Origin: Acidobacteriota bacterium
GTDB lineage: Bacteria > Acidobacteriota > Blastocatellia > Pyrinomonadales > Pyrinomonadaceae
Reading direction: 5' to 3'
Assembly (NCBI GenBank): GCA_018269075.1
Contig: JAFDVJ010000048.1
Span: forward strand, 1 to 64,000
DNA length: 64,000 bases
The notes under the pieces are model-generated. The model did no database searches. It was not told where the DNA came from and was given only the letters and a program-made list of their open reading frames with translations. Made by a program: the position numbers and the translations under genes. Position 1 is the stretch's first letter. Each line of letters begins with the position of its first letter. Below, piece by piece: positions 33,858-42,601 of the stretch.

Positions 33858-36563
33858 TTATTCGTTTGCGACGAAATCGACGTCCGCGAGCGAATCCTTG
33901 AGCGTTAAGACCCGCGCCGGCTCGGCGAACGAAAACCGCTTCGAAAAGGCCGCGATGACATAAGTTTCGCCGACCGTCAGCTCCCCGAAGCGATAAAAAC
34001 CGAACGAATTCGTGCGCGCCGTCCGCACGCCGCCGCGCGGGTCGGTCAGCGTGACGACGACGTTCGCGACGCCGCCTTTCGCCGTCAGGACGCGGCCCTC
34101 GACCGAAACTCCGGCCGCTGTCGGGATGAATTCGTTTTGATAGCGGGCGATCGCGAAATCGTAGTCCGCGCCGTTCCACGCGCGGCCGGCGGCGAGGATC
34201 TTGTTGTTCCCGTAGAAACTCAGCGCCGTCACCCGTGAATCGCCGCTCGCGAACGGCGTCAGGACGCGCCCAAGAACCCCGAAGGCGACCGCCGCCGCGC
34301 CGCCGGTGTTGATCTTGACGAGCGCGAACCGTTCGCCCGCGCCCGCGTCGCTCGCGCCGCCGGCGATCAATTGCCCGTCGGGCTGCAGGAGCAGCGCCTG
34401 CGCCTCGTCGTTCGGATTTCCGAGACCGAAATTTATCAGCGAAATCCCGCCGGTGCCGAAATTATCGACCAGATTCTGATCGAGCACGCCGTTCGCGTCG
34501 TAGCGCAGAACGGCGAAATCGCGGTCGCCGCCGCCGCCTAAACCGGTCGAGCCGACGACGATTTTATTGTCCGGTTGAATAACCAAATCCGTCGCCCGGT
34601 CGTCGAGCGCCGGCGACATATCGTTGATCACGTAACCGCCGCTGCCGAAAGCGGTGTCGATGGCGAGACTTGTCGTATGACGCGAAATCGCCAGCGCGTC
34701 GCTCGTCCCGTCGCTGCGATAACCGGCAACGATCAATTTGCCGTCCGACTGAAAGGCGCAGCCGAGAACTTCGCTGTCGGTCAGGCCGCTCGTGTTGAAA
34801 AGATTGGAAACCGAAGTTTCGGCCGTCCCGGTCGTCGAAAACCGCACGGACCTTCCCGTTCTCGTCGAAGCGCCGAAGCCGGACGAGCCGCAGCCGAAAA
34901 TCTTGCCGTCCGACTGGATCGCGATCGCGTAAAATCTGCCCGCATTGATCGAGGTCGCGATCCCGTCGCCGCTGAAGGTCGGGTCCGGATTTCCCGCCGG
35001 ATCGAATTTGATGATAATCGCTCCGGGACTCGCTCCGCCCTCGCCCGCGACCAGAAAACCGCCGCCGCTCAGGGCCTTCAGCGCGTAAAATCGGGTCGAG
35101 GTCGCGAGCCCGTTGAAGTATTGGTAAACGCCTTCGTCGGCAAACGTCGTATCGAGCGAGCCGTCGGCGTTGAGCCGCATCAGCGTCGCGATATCGTATT
35201 GGCCCGTGTCCCAGCCCGCCGCCATGATCTTGCCGTTCGGCAGGCCCGCGACCGCTTCGATCTGGACGAAGTTTTGCGTGACCTTCCCGTTCGGCGCGTT
35301 CGGATTAAACGTCGCATCGACCGAGCCGTCGGCATTGAACCGCTGCGTGCAGGTGCCGCGGTTCGAATCGGCGTTTTCCGAGCCGACGGCGACGATCTTT
35401 CCGTCGCTCTGCAAAAACATCCCCGAAGCGTTTTCGCACCACTGCGACTTCGCGATGCCGTTTCCGTCGAACGAAGCGTCGGGCGAGCCGTCGGCGTTGA
35501 ACCTCGCCAACGTAAAGCTGTCGCGGATCAGAGTATTTAAGAGCGAATAGGTGATCGTGCCGATCGCCAGAATCTTCCCGTCCGGCTGCAGCTCGGCGTC
35601 GTTGTAGTAGTTTTCGCCGTTGCCGTTTAATTGCTGAAGCCGGATCCCGTCGCCGTCGAACGAAGTGTCGAGCGAGCCGTTGGAGTTGTAGCGAATGAGC
35701 AAAGCCTGGTTGCCCAAACCGACCCCGCCGCCGCCGCCGCCCGCGACCAGAATTTTCCCGTCGGGCTGGATCAAAACCGCGTCGCCCTCGTTGTCGGCGG
35801 CATACGCCGAAGTGATCGCGATTCCGTCGCCGTCGAACGAGGTGTCGAGCGCGCCGTTCGACAGCACGCGGGCAGTCGCCGCATCGCTGAACGAGCCCGT
35901 GAAAACGATCCGGCCGTCGGTTTGGACCGCCACGCCGTTGGCCTGAATCAACTGGGGGTAAACGGCGATGCCGTCGGTATCGAAAGTCGTGTCGAGCGAG
36001 CCGTCGGGATTCAAGCGGCAGAGCGTCGCCGCGCTCGGATTATCGAGGCCGCCGATCACGATTTTGCCGTCGTTCGGCTGAATCACGACCGACAGCGCCT
36101 GTCCGGCGGTGACCTGCACTTTGCCGGTGCCGCCGCCGAAGGTCGGGTCGAGCGTGCCGTTCGACAGCAGCCGAAAGACGAAATTCGAGGCGAACGAGCC
36201 GTGTTTGCCGACGGCGACGATCTTGCCGTCGGCTTGCAGGACGATCGCTTTCACTTCGTCCGCGCCCTGATTCAAAGTAAAGATCCCGTCACCGCTGAAA
36301 GTCGGATCGAGCGTCCCGTCGGCGTTGTATCGCGCGACCATAAAATCGGGGCTCGCGAATGCCGACGTGACATTTCCGGCAATGACGATTTTCCCGTCGG
36401 GCTGGACGACGACGTCGTTGACGGTTTCCGCCGCCTGCAGTCCGAAAAAGTCCGAAACCTCGTATCCGCCCGAAACGCCGAACGTCGTATCCAGATCGCC
36501 CGGCAGGGCGAAAACCGCGGAAGCCGAAATCAACAAAACGATAACCGGTAGTAAATTTTTCAT
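33858..36563 (-). CDS. Exported delta-60 repeat protein
   Basis: A 901-aa protein with signal peptide MKNLLPVIVLLISASAVFA. About fourteen repeats of roughly 55-60 residues follow, each with (V/I)xxQ(P/S)DGKI(V/I)xxG, FxxxRxNxDGSLDxTF and GDGI, the delta-60 (TIGR02608) motif of predicted beta-propellers. A C-terminal carboxypeptidase-regulatory-like domain (VEGRVLTAKGGVANVVVTLTDPRGGVRTARTNSFGFYRF) ends the protein. ATG 36563 follows AAGGAGAAATAT. Probably secreted or surface-bound; function unknown. Confidence 0.92.
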   Translation of the reverse strand: MKNLLPVIVLLISASAVFALPGDLDTTFGVSGGYEVSDFFGLQAAETVNDVVVQPDGKIVIAGNVTSAFASPDFMVARYNADGTLDPTFSGDGIFTLNQGADEVKAIVLQADGKIVAVGKHGSFASNFVFRLLSNGTLDPTFGGGTGKVQVTAGQALSVVIQPNDGKIVIGGLDNPSAATLCRLNPDGSLDTTFDTDGIAVYPQLIQANGVAVQTDGRIVFTGSFSDAATARVLSNGALDTSFDGDGIAITSAYAADNEGDAVLIQPDGKILVAGGGGGGVGLGNQALLIRYNSNGSLDTSFDGDGIRLQQLNGNGENYYNDAELQPDGKILAIGTITYSLLNTLIRDSFTLARFNADGSPDASFDGNGIAKSQWCENASGMFLQSDGKIVAVGSENADSNRGTCTQRFNADGSVDATFNPNAPNGKVTQNFVQIEAVAGLPNGKIMAAGWDTGQYDIATLMRLNADGSLDTTFADEGVYQYFNGLATSTRFYALKALSGGGFLVAGEGGASPGAIIIKFDPAGNPDPTFSGDGIATSINAGRFYAIAIQSDGKIFGCGSSGFGASTRTGRSVRFSTTGTAETSVSNLFNTSGLTDSEVLGCAFQSDGKLIVAGYRSDGTSDALAISRHTTSLAIDTAFGSGGYVINDMSPALDDRATDLVIQPDNKIVVGSTGLGGGGDRDFAVLRYDANGVLDQNLVDNFGTGGISLINFGLGNPNDEAQALLLQPDGQLIAGGASDAGAGERFALVKINTGGAAAVAFGVLGRVLTPFASGDSRVTALSFYGNNKILAAGRAWNGADYDFAIARYQNEFIPTAAGVSVEGRVLTAKGGVANVVVTLTDPRGGVRTARTNSFGFYRFGELTVGETYVIAAFSKRFSFAEPARVLTLKDSLADVDFVANE

Positions 36564-36602
36564 ATATTTCTCCTTCGACCGAAACGCAGACACTCTCCGA
36601 AT

Positions 36603-37154
36603 TTAACCGTCGCCCATAAAATCCCCGTTGATGTACGGCTTGTAATGCGGGTCGTTGAGCAGAGCGTCCTTCAGCATATCGATCCAGAGAGATTGGTTAT
36701 TGCCCTGCTGCAGATCTTCGGCGACTTTTAAACCCAAAAGAACCTGTTCGGCAACTTTACTGTCGGCGCCGGCGCTCAGCAGGTAACAGCCCTGCGCGAT
36801 GTAGGCGATCGCTTCGTTGTCGAGCCACGGCATCTGGATCCGGCCGAGGTCGAAAGAAGCGTGGACCGATTCGTGAACCAGAACGCTTCTGAACACGTTC
36901 GGCGCGTCGTTGCTCTGCCCGATGTAAAGCGTATTCGCATCCTTATTGCCGTTTTTTCTGATCGAATACTCCGCCGACACGCCGGCCGGCACGACACCCC
37001 GCGCGACGTTGATCCGGCCGTCCTCGATCGCTCCCGCGACGTGTCGAAAATCGTTCGCACAGATCAGATAGGTCCAGCCGTTCGTGCTTTTGTAGGTAAA
37101 ATTGATTTTCTGCGTATGGTAGTTTCTTAAAACATCGATAACTATTTGTTTCAT
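36603..37154 (-). CDS. Hypothetical protein with HExxH zinc-protease-like motif
   Basis: A 183-aa soluble protein. VLVHESVHASFDLGRIQMPWLDNEAIAYIAQG contains HExxH and a downstream Glu (NEA), the gluzincin-like arrangement, within a helical context. No signal peptide. ATG 37154 has GGAGGAAATCGAG directly upstream and was preferred over an in-frame TTG. The C-terminus is a short helical segment. A small metallopeptidase-like fold is likely; target unknown. The base composition is slightly more AT-rich than in neighbouring genes. Confidence 0.7.
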   Translation of the reverse strand: MKQIVIDVLRNYHTQKINFTYKSTNGWTYLICANDFRHVAGAIEDGRINVARGVVPAGVSAEYSIRKNGNKDANTLYIGQSNDAPNVFRSVLVHESVHASFDLGRIQMPWLDNEAIAYIAQGCYLLSAGADSKVAEQVLLGLKVAEDLQQGNNQSLWIDMLKDALLNDPHYKPYINGDFMGDG

Positions 37155-37291
37155 CTCGATTTCCTCCAACTTTTATGCCCGCGGTCATCCGCACTCAAAA
37201 GATTCGCTCAAAAATTCTCAGAGTGTCGATGACCGCCGAAAACGGCACTTTAGACATATTTGCCGGTTTTCGTTTTGACCCGTCTTTTTCC

Positions 37292-37738
37292 TCACGGCTG
37301 TTCGATTTTGGAAACATCGACCCGGCAGCGGTGCTTTTCGTCGGCCGCCGTTTCGCCGGTTATTCTGACGACCTGACCGGCGCGCAATTCGCGCCCGTCG
37401 TCGGTAAACGCGACCAGATCGCTGCGCGTATAATCGGCCGGCAGCATTCCGACCCGGTTTCTGGCCGCTTCGCCCGTGCCCGGAAAAACCGCCGCGACCG
37501 TGTCGCCGCTCCCGTCCGGTTTGGTCGTTAAAAACAGTTTGTAAGTGACGCCCTGACCGCCGCGCAGGTACCGGGTGATCTCCAGCTCGCGCGGCAGCGA
37601 AATAAAGCCCCGCAAAACGACGCTCGTCCCCGGCTTTTGCGCGCAGACGTCCCGGATCTCGACGGCGACCGGTTTCGCGCCGCCGCAGCCGGGCGTCGCC
37701 AGCAGACCGCCGGCCAGAAAGATTCGCAGGATCTTCAT
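37292..37738 (-). CDS. Small lipoprotein
   Basis: A 148-aa protein: signal sequence with lipobox LATPGC (Cys 18). The mature part is beta-rich, with an OB-like run (TSVVLRGFISLPRELEITRYLRGGQGVTYKLFLTTKPDG ... GQVVRITGETAADEKHRCRVDVSKIEQ). Its start overlaps the stop of the upstream small gene (ATGA), so it is the last gene of a three-gene unit with a membrane protein. Function unknown. Confidence 0.7.
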   Translation of the reverse strand: MKILRIFLAGGLLATPGCGGAKPVAVEIRDVCAQKPGTSVVLRGFISLPRELEITRYLRGGQGVTYKLFLTTKPDGSGDTVAAVFPGTGEAARNRVGMLPADYTRSDLVAFTDDGRELRAGQVVRITGETAADEKHRCRVDVSKIEQP

Positions 37739-37953
37739 AACTGCTGCTTAACCGCGTTCGGCTGATTCGACGGGATCGGAAACGGACTGCCTTTCTTCGG
37801 CACGCGCACGGCCATCGCTTTGCCTTCGGCCGAGGCCCACGGCTGGCCGTAGAAAAAAGAGTTCGACGCGCCGCTTAAACGCCCGTCCAGAATGCTCCCG
37901 CCGGCGGGAATCTCCATATCGACGAGAGCCGAAATAAAAATCAGTTTTTTCAT
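37735..37953 (-). CDS. Small hypothetical protein (72 aa)
   Basis: MKKLIFISALVDMEIPAGGSILDGRLSGASNSFFYGQPWASAEGKAMAVRVPKKGSPFPI and a short tail. GAGGAGCTGATCGAAG precedes the ATG, and the gene is overlapped at the 3' end by the lipoprotein start. No known domain; weakly hydrophobic N-terminus. Likely translated because of coupling on both sides. Confidence 0.5.
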   Translation of the reverse strand: MKKLIFISALVDMEIPAGGSILDGRLSGASNSFFYGQPWASAEGKAMAVRVPKKGSPFPIPSNQPNAVKQQL

Positions 37954-37959
37954 CTTCGA

Positions 37960-38535
37960 TCAGCTCCTCGCCGCAAAAGAATTTCGGCCGCCCATAAAAG
38001 CGACCGCCCCGAGCACGGCAAAGCCGAGCGGCAGGAACAGATACGCGCCGCCGCCGCCGCGCGGCCCGGACGACAGCGCCGCGAGGGCCGCCAGCGCCGG
38101 AATCGCGAGCGGCGCGAGCGCTTTCCACCATTCGACCCGCCGGACGACGAGCGCGCCGACCGTCATCAGCACCGGGACGAGCGTCAGCAGCAGCACGAAC
38201 GGAATCATCCGGAAAAAGTTTCCCGGCGCGTCGAGCGCGCCCCAGAAAGACATAAAGACGACGAACATCAGCACCGTCAGCAGCAGCGACGCGACGAGAT
38301 TGAAAAAACCGCGCCCGAGCGCGCCGATCTCGACAAAGCCGGCGAACCCGAGAACCACTACAAAAAAAAGAAAGATCAGATACAGCCACTGGCTGAGAAG
38401 CCCGCCGCCGAGCGCGGCCGCCGCCGCGACCAGACAGAGCGTGCCGGTGATCTTCGCCCGCCCGGAGCCGCCGGTTGCGGCCGGAATCGGTGAAAAAGAG
38501 CGTTCGTTTCGTTCGATTTCGGTAATTTCGTTCAA
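37960..38535 (-). CDS. Polytopic membrane protein, TTG start
   Basis: A 191-aa protein with about six hydrophobic helices (GTLCLVAAAAALGGGLL, WLYLIFLFFVVVLGFAGF, LVASLLLTVLMFVVFMSFW, FVLLLTLVPVLMTVGALVV, LAPLAIPALAALAAL, YLFLPLGFAVLGAVAFM). The initiation codon is TTG with GGAGGAGGATAATC directly upstream, which settles the start. First gene of the unit with the 72-aa and lipoprotein genes. Family not recognised. Confidence 0.72.
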   Translation of the reverse strand: MNEITEIERNERSFSPIPAATGGSGRAKITGTLCLVAAAAALGGGLLSQWLYLIFLFFVVVLGFAGFVEIGALGRGFFNLVASLLLTVLMFVVFMSFWGALDAPGNFFRMIPFVLLLTLVPVLMTVGALVVRRVEWWKALAPLAIPALAALAALSSGPRGGGGAYLFLPLGFAVLGAVAFMGGRNSFAARS

Positions 38536-38910
38536 GATTATCCTCCTCCTAACGGCGGCGGACCGGCCGGGCCGCTCCGTGATTGTTTCCCTGCGTCTTA
38601 ATAAAATAATTCGGGTCGGCGCGAATTGTCTTCAAAGTTTCGCTCAAAAAATTCTCAAAAAAATTCTCAAAACGATTACAGGTAACGGAATCAGTCGTTT
38701 ACGAACGGCCGCGCGGGTCGGGCGCAGGCCCGCGCCGACAAAGAAGCCGTTTTTCGCCGGCCTTCTTTTCCACTTTCGGCTTTTTGTTATAAAATTCAGC
38801 ATCGGTTCAATTTACCTCCGCCGGATCGGTCGAATAAACAAATACGCGTCCGGGCGAAGCGTTTCCGGAATCTTCGCCCGGCTTTCATCGAAACAGTCGC
38901 AAAGGCAGTT

Positions 38911-41130
38911 ATGAGCAGTGAATTCGATAATTTATATCAGTTCGGCGAGTTTCTTTTCGACCGCGCCGGAGCGCATCTGCAGCGGGGCGGCGAGATCATT
39001 CCGCTCTCGCCGAAGGCGGCGGAGCTGCTCGCGCTGCTGCTCGAAAACTGCGGCCGTTTCGTTTCGAAGGACGAAATCTTCGAGCGGGTCTGGCCCGCCA
39101 CGTTCGTCGAAGACGGCGTGCTCACGCAGAACATCTACACCCTGCGCAAAACGCTCGGCAGCGGCCCGGACGGGAAACCTTTGATCGAAAACAAAACACG
39201 GCTCGGCTACCGCATTACGGCGGCGGTCGTCGCGGTCGAAAAGGCCGGGAGCGACGCGGAGACACGAAGACGCGGAAACGCGGAGAATCACGACGCGGGA
39301 AAAAGCGAGCCCGCCGAACAGCCTGAAACCGACCGGCCGCCGGTCGCCGCATCGCCGCGTCGCCGCGTCGCCGCGCTCCTTTTCATAATCGTCATCCCGA
39401 TCGCGCTCGCCGCGGCCGGCTGGCGTTTCCGCCCGCAGCTCGCCGCTTTCTTCCGCAAGCCGATCGAAAGCGTCAAATTCACCGGCCTCACGAAAAGCGG
39501 CGACATCGCCAACGCGGTGCTTTCGCCGGACGGCAAATTCGCCGCCTTCATCAAGGGAAACAATGTTTTTCTGCGCGATCTCGCGATCGAAAAAGAGATC
39601 CGGCTCGATATTCCCGGCGTCGATTCGTTCAGCAGCCTGCAGTTTTCGAATGACGGAAACTATCTTTATTTCCGTAACAACAACGTGCTCAACACGCTCG
39701 CGAAGGTCTTCAGAGTTTCGCGGTTCGGCGGCGAAAAAGAGCTCGTCGTCGAACGGACGTGGGGCTCGTTCAGCCTTTCGCCCGACGGAAAAAACCTCGC
39801 TTTTTTTCGCAATGTCGTCAACGAAGGCATTTTCAGGCTGGTTCTGATGGATCTCGAAAACCGCCGGGAAGAAAAGGAGTTCACGGCGCTCGAAGCGCCG
39901 AATACGATGTGTCTGAACTGCGCGCCGGCGTGGTCGCCGGACGGCCGCAAAATAATCTTCGCCGTCAATACTCCGGCCGGGACGAGCCGGCTGATGCTGC
40001 TCGATCTCGCCGGAGAAACCGCCAACGAGATCAGTCTTCCGAAATTCCGGCGGTTCGAGCAGGCCGTCTGGTTTCCCGACGGCGAGAGCTTTCTCGTTTC
40101 GGCGAGCGACGGCGGCTCGTTTTTCCATCTGTGGAAGGTCTTTTATCCGAACGGCGACTCGCAGCCGCTGACGAACGGCCTCGTCAGCTACGGCAAGGCG
40201 TCGATCTCCGCCGACGGTAAAAAGATTCTCGCCGTCCAGAGCACCGCGAGCTCGAACATCTTCGTCGCGAACGCCGACAATCTCAACGAACAAAAGCCGC
40301 TGACGACGGGCAATCAAAACGGGTTCGGACAAACGGCGCTTAATTGGATCGACGACCGGCGGATCGTCTTTTCGATCGTCAGCGAAAAAAATCCGACTGA
40401 AAATCTGGCGGTCCTCAATCTCGCCGACAATTCGAAGACCGCGCTCTCCAACGAAACCGGCGAGTCGCTGCGTTTTCCGACGTCGGACGGAAAATTCATT
40501 TACTTCAACGCGACGAAGAACGGATTTTCGAACATTTACCGGATGACGACCGACGGGACCGAGCGCCGCGCGATCACCGACGGGACCGACGGCCAGCGCC
40601 AGTCGCCGCGCGTGACGAACGACGGGCGTTTCGTTTATTACACTTTTCGCGCCCGGAACGAGAGCAACATCCGCCGGTTCGATCTCGAGACCCAAAAAGA
40701 AGAGATCGTCTTCAACAATCCGGAGGTGCCGGTCGGCCCGTTTATGGAGCTTTCTCCCGACAACAAATACATCACGTTCTTTTCGTTGACGGGGCGCCGC
40801 CCGAACAATTCCGAATTCGACAAATACAACGCCGTGATGACGATCGTCGCGCTCGACAATCCGGCCGAATACAAAATCTTTCCCGTCTCGATCATTCCGC
40901 CGGTCCGCCGTTTTTCGCCCGACGGCCGCGCGCTCGACTGGATCTCCGCCGCGACCGACGGCGCGCAGCTCGTCCGGCAGGCGGCGGGCGAACCCGGGCC
41001 CGTCCCGATCTACACGACGCCCGACGGCCGAATCTTCAATTTCGCGTGGTCGAAAAACGGCAAGCAGCTCGCGCTCGCCCGCGGCCAGCTCCTGCGCGAC
41101 GCCGTGCTGCTCACGGATTTCGACAAATGA
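38911..41130 (+). CDS. CadC-like transmembrane regulator: OmpR-type winged helix plus TolB-like propeller
   Basis: A 739-aa protein. Residues about 8-105 form an OmpR/PhoB winged-helix DNA-binding domain (FLFDRAGAHLQRGGEIIPLSPKAAELLALLLENCGRFVSKDEIFERVWP, VLTQNIYTLRKTLG, RLGYRI). A charged linker of about 60 residues with repeat-like DNA follows, then a transmembrane helix (VAALLFIIVIPIALAAAGW), then a TolB/WD40-like propeller with recurrent LSPDGKxxAF and W(S/F)PDG blades. One-component signalling protein that would bind DNA from the membrane. The 375-bp region upstream shows only AAAATTCTCAAAA repeats. Confidence 0.9.
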   Translation: MSSEFDNLYQFGEFLFDRAGAHLQRGGEIIPLSPKAAELLALLLENCGRFVSKDEIFERVWPATFVEDGVLTQNIYTLRKTLGSGPDGKPLIENKTRLGYRITAAVVAVEKAGSDAETRRRGNAENHDAGKSEPAEQPETDRPPVAASPRRRVAALLFIIVIPIALAAAGWRFRPQLAAFFRKPIESVKFTGLTKSGDIANAVLSPDGKFAAFIKGNNVFLRDLAIEKEIRLDIPGVDSFSSLQFSNDGNYLYFRNNNVLNTLAKVFRVSRFGGEKELVVERTWGSFSLSPDGKNLAFFRNVVNEGIFRLVLMDLENRREEKEFTALEAPNTMCLNCAPAWSPDGRKIIFAVNTPAGTSRLMLLDLAGETANEISLPKFRRFEQAVWFPDGESFLVSASDGGSFFHLWKVFYPNGDSQPLTNGLVSYGKASISADGKKILAVQSTASSNIFVANADNLNEQKPLTTGNQNGFGQTALNWIDDRRIVFSIVSEKNPTENLAVLNLADNSKTALSNETGESLRFPTSDGKFIYFNATKNGFSNIYRMTTDGTERRAITDGTDGQRQSPRVTNDGRFVYYTFRARNESNIRRFDLETQKEEIVFNNPEVPVGPFMELSPDNKYITFFSLTGRRPNNSEFDKYNAVMTIVALDNPAEYKIFPVSIIPPVRRFSPDGRALDWISAATDGAQLVRQAAGEPGPVPIYTTPDGRIFNFAWSKNGKQLALARGQLLRDAVLLTDFDK

Positions 41131-41175
41131 CACGTGCGGCCGGCAACGGATGATGCCGAATCGATCGGCCCGTCG

Positions 41176-41745
41176 TCAACTCCGGAAACGCTTTGGCCCT
41201 GTTCGCTTTTGCCGGAAAAACCTTTCGAGATTTCTGATGTTGTCGATGTCGGTCGCGGTGTCGGCGTAACCGGCCGGCAGGTTTTTCTCGTCGCCGTAGA
41301 TTTTCAGCAGTATCGCGCCGACGAGCATCGTCTTCGGCAGATATCTGTATCTGCCGCCGTGAAAGTCCCAAACCCGGCAACTCGACTCTTCCGCCGACGC
41401 TTCGCCGCAGGAACAGCACGGCGTTTTCCGATAATGAAGCGCCAGATCCTCGCCGTTCACGCGGATCGTCGGCGAGGCGTAAAAGCCCAGCTCGAACGCC
41501 TCTTCGAGACTATTTACCGGAATTTTGCGAAGCTCGATCTCGAAGCCGGCCGTTCGCAGCAGCGCGGAAACCTCCGCGAGCGCCCCGTCGACGCTCTGTT
41601 CCGTCAGGTTTCCGGGATCGCACAGGTCGCGGTCGAGAAACAGAAAATCGATTTCGATCCGCTTCTCCGCCTCCGGTATTTCGAAAGCCGCCGGACGCTC
41701 TTCGCGGCCGCCGCGCGCGGCCTCTTTATTTTTTTCTTCGTTCAT
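41176..41745 (-). CDS. DUF2703-like thioredoxin-fold protein (divergent paralogue)
   Basis: A 189-aa protein: RIEIDFLFLDRDLCDPGNLTEQSVDGALAEVSALLRTAGFEIELRKIPVNS, FYASPTIRVNGEDL, then CCSCGEASAEESSCRVWDF. Clearly paralogous to the protein at 42.6 kb, but the first CxxC (VCEQC) is here LCDPG, lacking the second Cys. C-terminus GYADTATDIDNIRNLERFF. Divergent from sigZ. A redox or metalloid-related role is usual for the group, unproven. Confidence 0.78.
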   Translation of the reverse strand: MNEEKNKEAARGGREERPAAFEIPEAEKRIEIDFLFLDRDLCDPGNLTEQSVDGALAEVSALLRTAGFEIELRKIPVNSLEEAFELGFYASPTIRVNGEDLALHYRKTPCCSCGEASAEESSCRVWDFHGGRYRYLPKTMLVGAILLKIYGDEKNLPAGYADTATDIDNIRNLERFFRQKRTGPKRFRS

Positions 41746-41919
41746 AAAACCTCCCTTTACCTCCGAAGACGGGCGGAACGAAAAAAGGACGCAGAAATTT
41801 AAGATTTTTTTTTGAAGATGATTTATCTATCAAATAAAATGAAAAAACCGGGCGGCCGGTGCCGGAAAATCGCGCACGGCGCCGCGTTTTCGTCGTATCA
41901 AACGGGAGGCAGCAAAATT

Positions 41920-42495
41920 ATGTCAGCAGAAAGTTTCGACGTCGTCACAAGGCTCTGGGAGGAATCGCGTAATCGCATCAAAAACTTTATCGGCCGGCGG
42001 ATCGGCAACGAAGCGGACGTCGAGGACGTGCTGCAGAACGTCTTCATTAAGATTCACCGCCATATTGCGGAGCTCAACGATCCGGAAAAGCTCTATCCGT
42101 GGGTTTTTCAGACGACCCGCAACGCGATCGTCGACTTCTACCGCGAGCGAAAGGATCCGGCCGGTACGGAGAACATCATCCCGGACGAAATTGCCGCCGC
42201 TGCGGACGAGAAGGACATCGAGGAAGAAGTGATCGCCTGGCTCGAACCGATGATCCGCGAGCTGCCCGAAAGTTACCGCGACGCGCTGCTTTTGACCGAT
42301 ATCGAGGGCTTCACGCAGAAAGAGCTCTCGGAAAAGCTCGACATCTCTCTTTCCGGCGCGAAATCGCGCGTCCAGCGCGGCCGCAAGCAGCTCAAGGAAG
42401 CGCTGCTGAATTGCTGTCATCTGGAATTCGACCGCGCCGGCAAGATCGTCGAATATCGTCAGAAAGCGGAGCACTGCAGCGCCTGTTCGAAATAA
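41920..42495 (+). CDS. sigZ: RNA polymerase sigma factor, SigZ type, with C-terminal cysteine motif
   Basis: A 191-aa sigma factor: LWEESRNRIKNFIGRRIGNEADVEDVLQNVFIKIHRHI (region 2), YPWVFQTTRNAIVDFYRER, LPESYRDALLLTDIEGFTQKELSEKLDISLSGAKSRVQRGRKQLKEAL (region 4), then CCHLEFDRAGKIVEYRQK...CSACSK. The C-terminal Cys cluster is characteristic of SigZ-like factors and could sense metals or thiols. ATG 41920 follows ACGGGAGGCAGC. It lies between two DUF2703 paralogues, one divergent and one downstream, which are likely regulon members. Confidence 0.87.
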   Translation: MSAESFDVVTRLWEESRNRIKNFIGRRIGNEADVEDVLQNVFIKIHRHIAELNDPEKLYPWVFQTTRNAIVDFYRERKDPAGTENIIPDEIAAAADEKDIEEEVIAWLEPMIRELPESYRDALLLTDIEGFTQKELSEKLDISLSGAKSRVQRGRKQLKEALLNCCHLEFDRAGKIVEYRQKAEHCSACSK

Positions 42496-42601
42496 ATTCG
42501 CGGCCGCCGAAAATTTTGTGCGTCCTTTTCCGAAATCTTCCGTCTTTCCGACCGAACCCCGAAAAGGGGAATGAATTTCAGGAAACGAGGAGATTAAAAT
42601 T

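Noticed and set aside
38932-41133. Long minus-strand frame opposite the CadC-like regulator
   Set aside because: Antisense shadow; composition rich in R, D, F and V with no recognisable fold.
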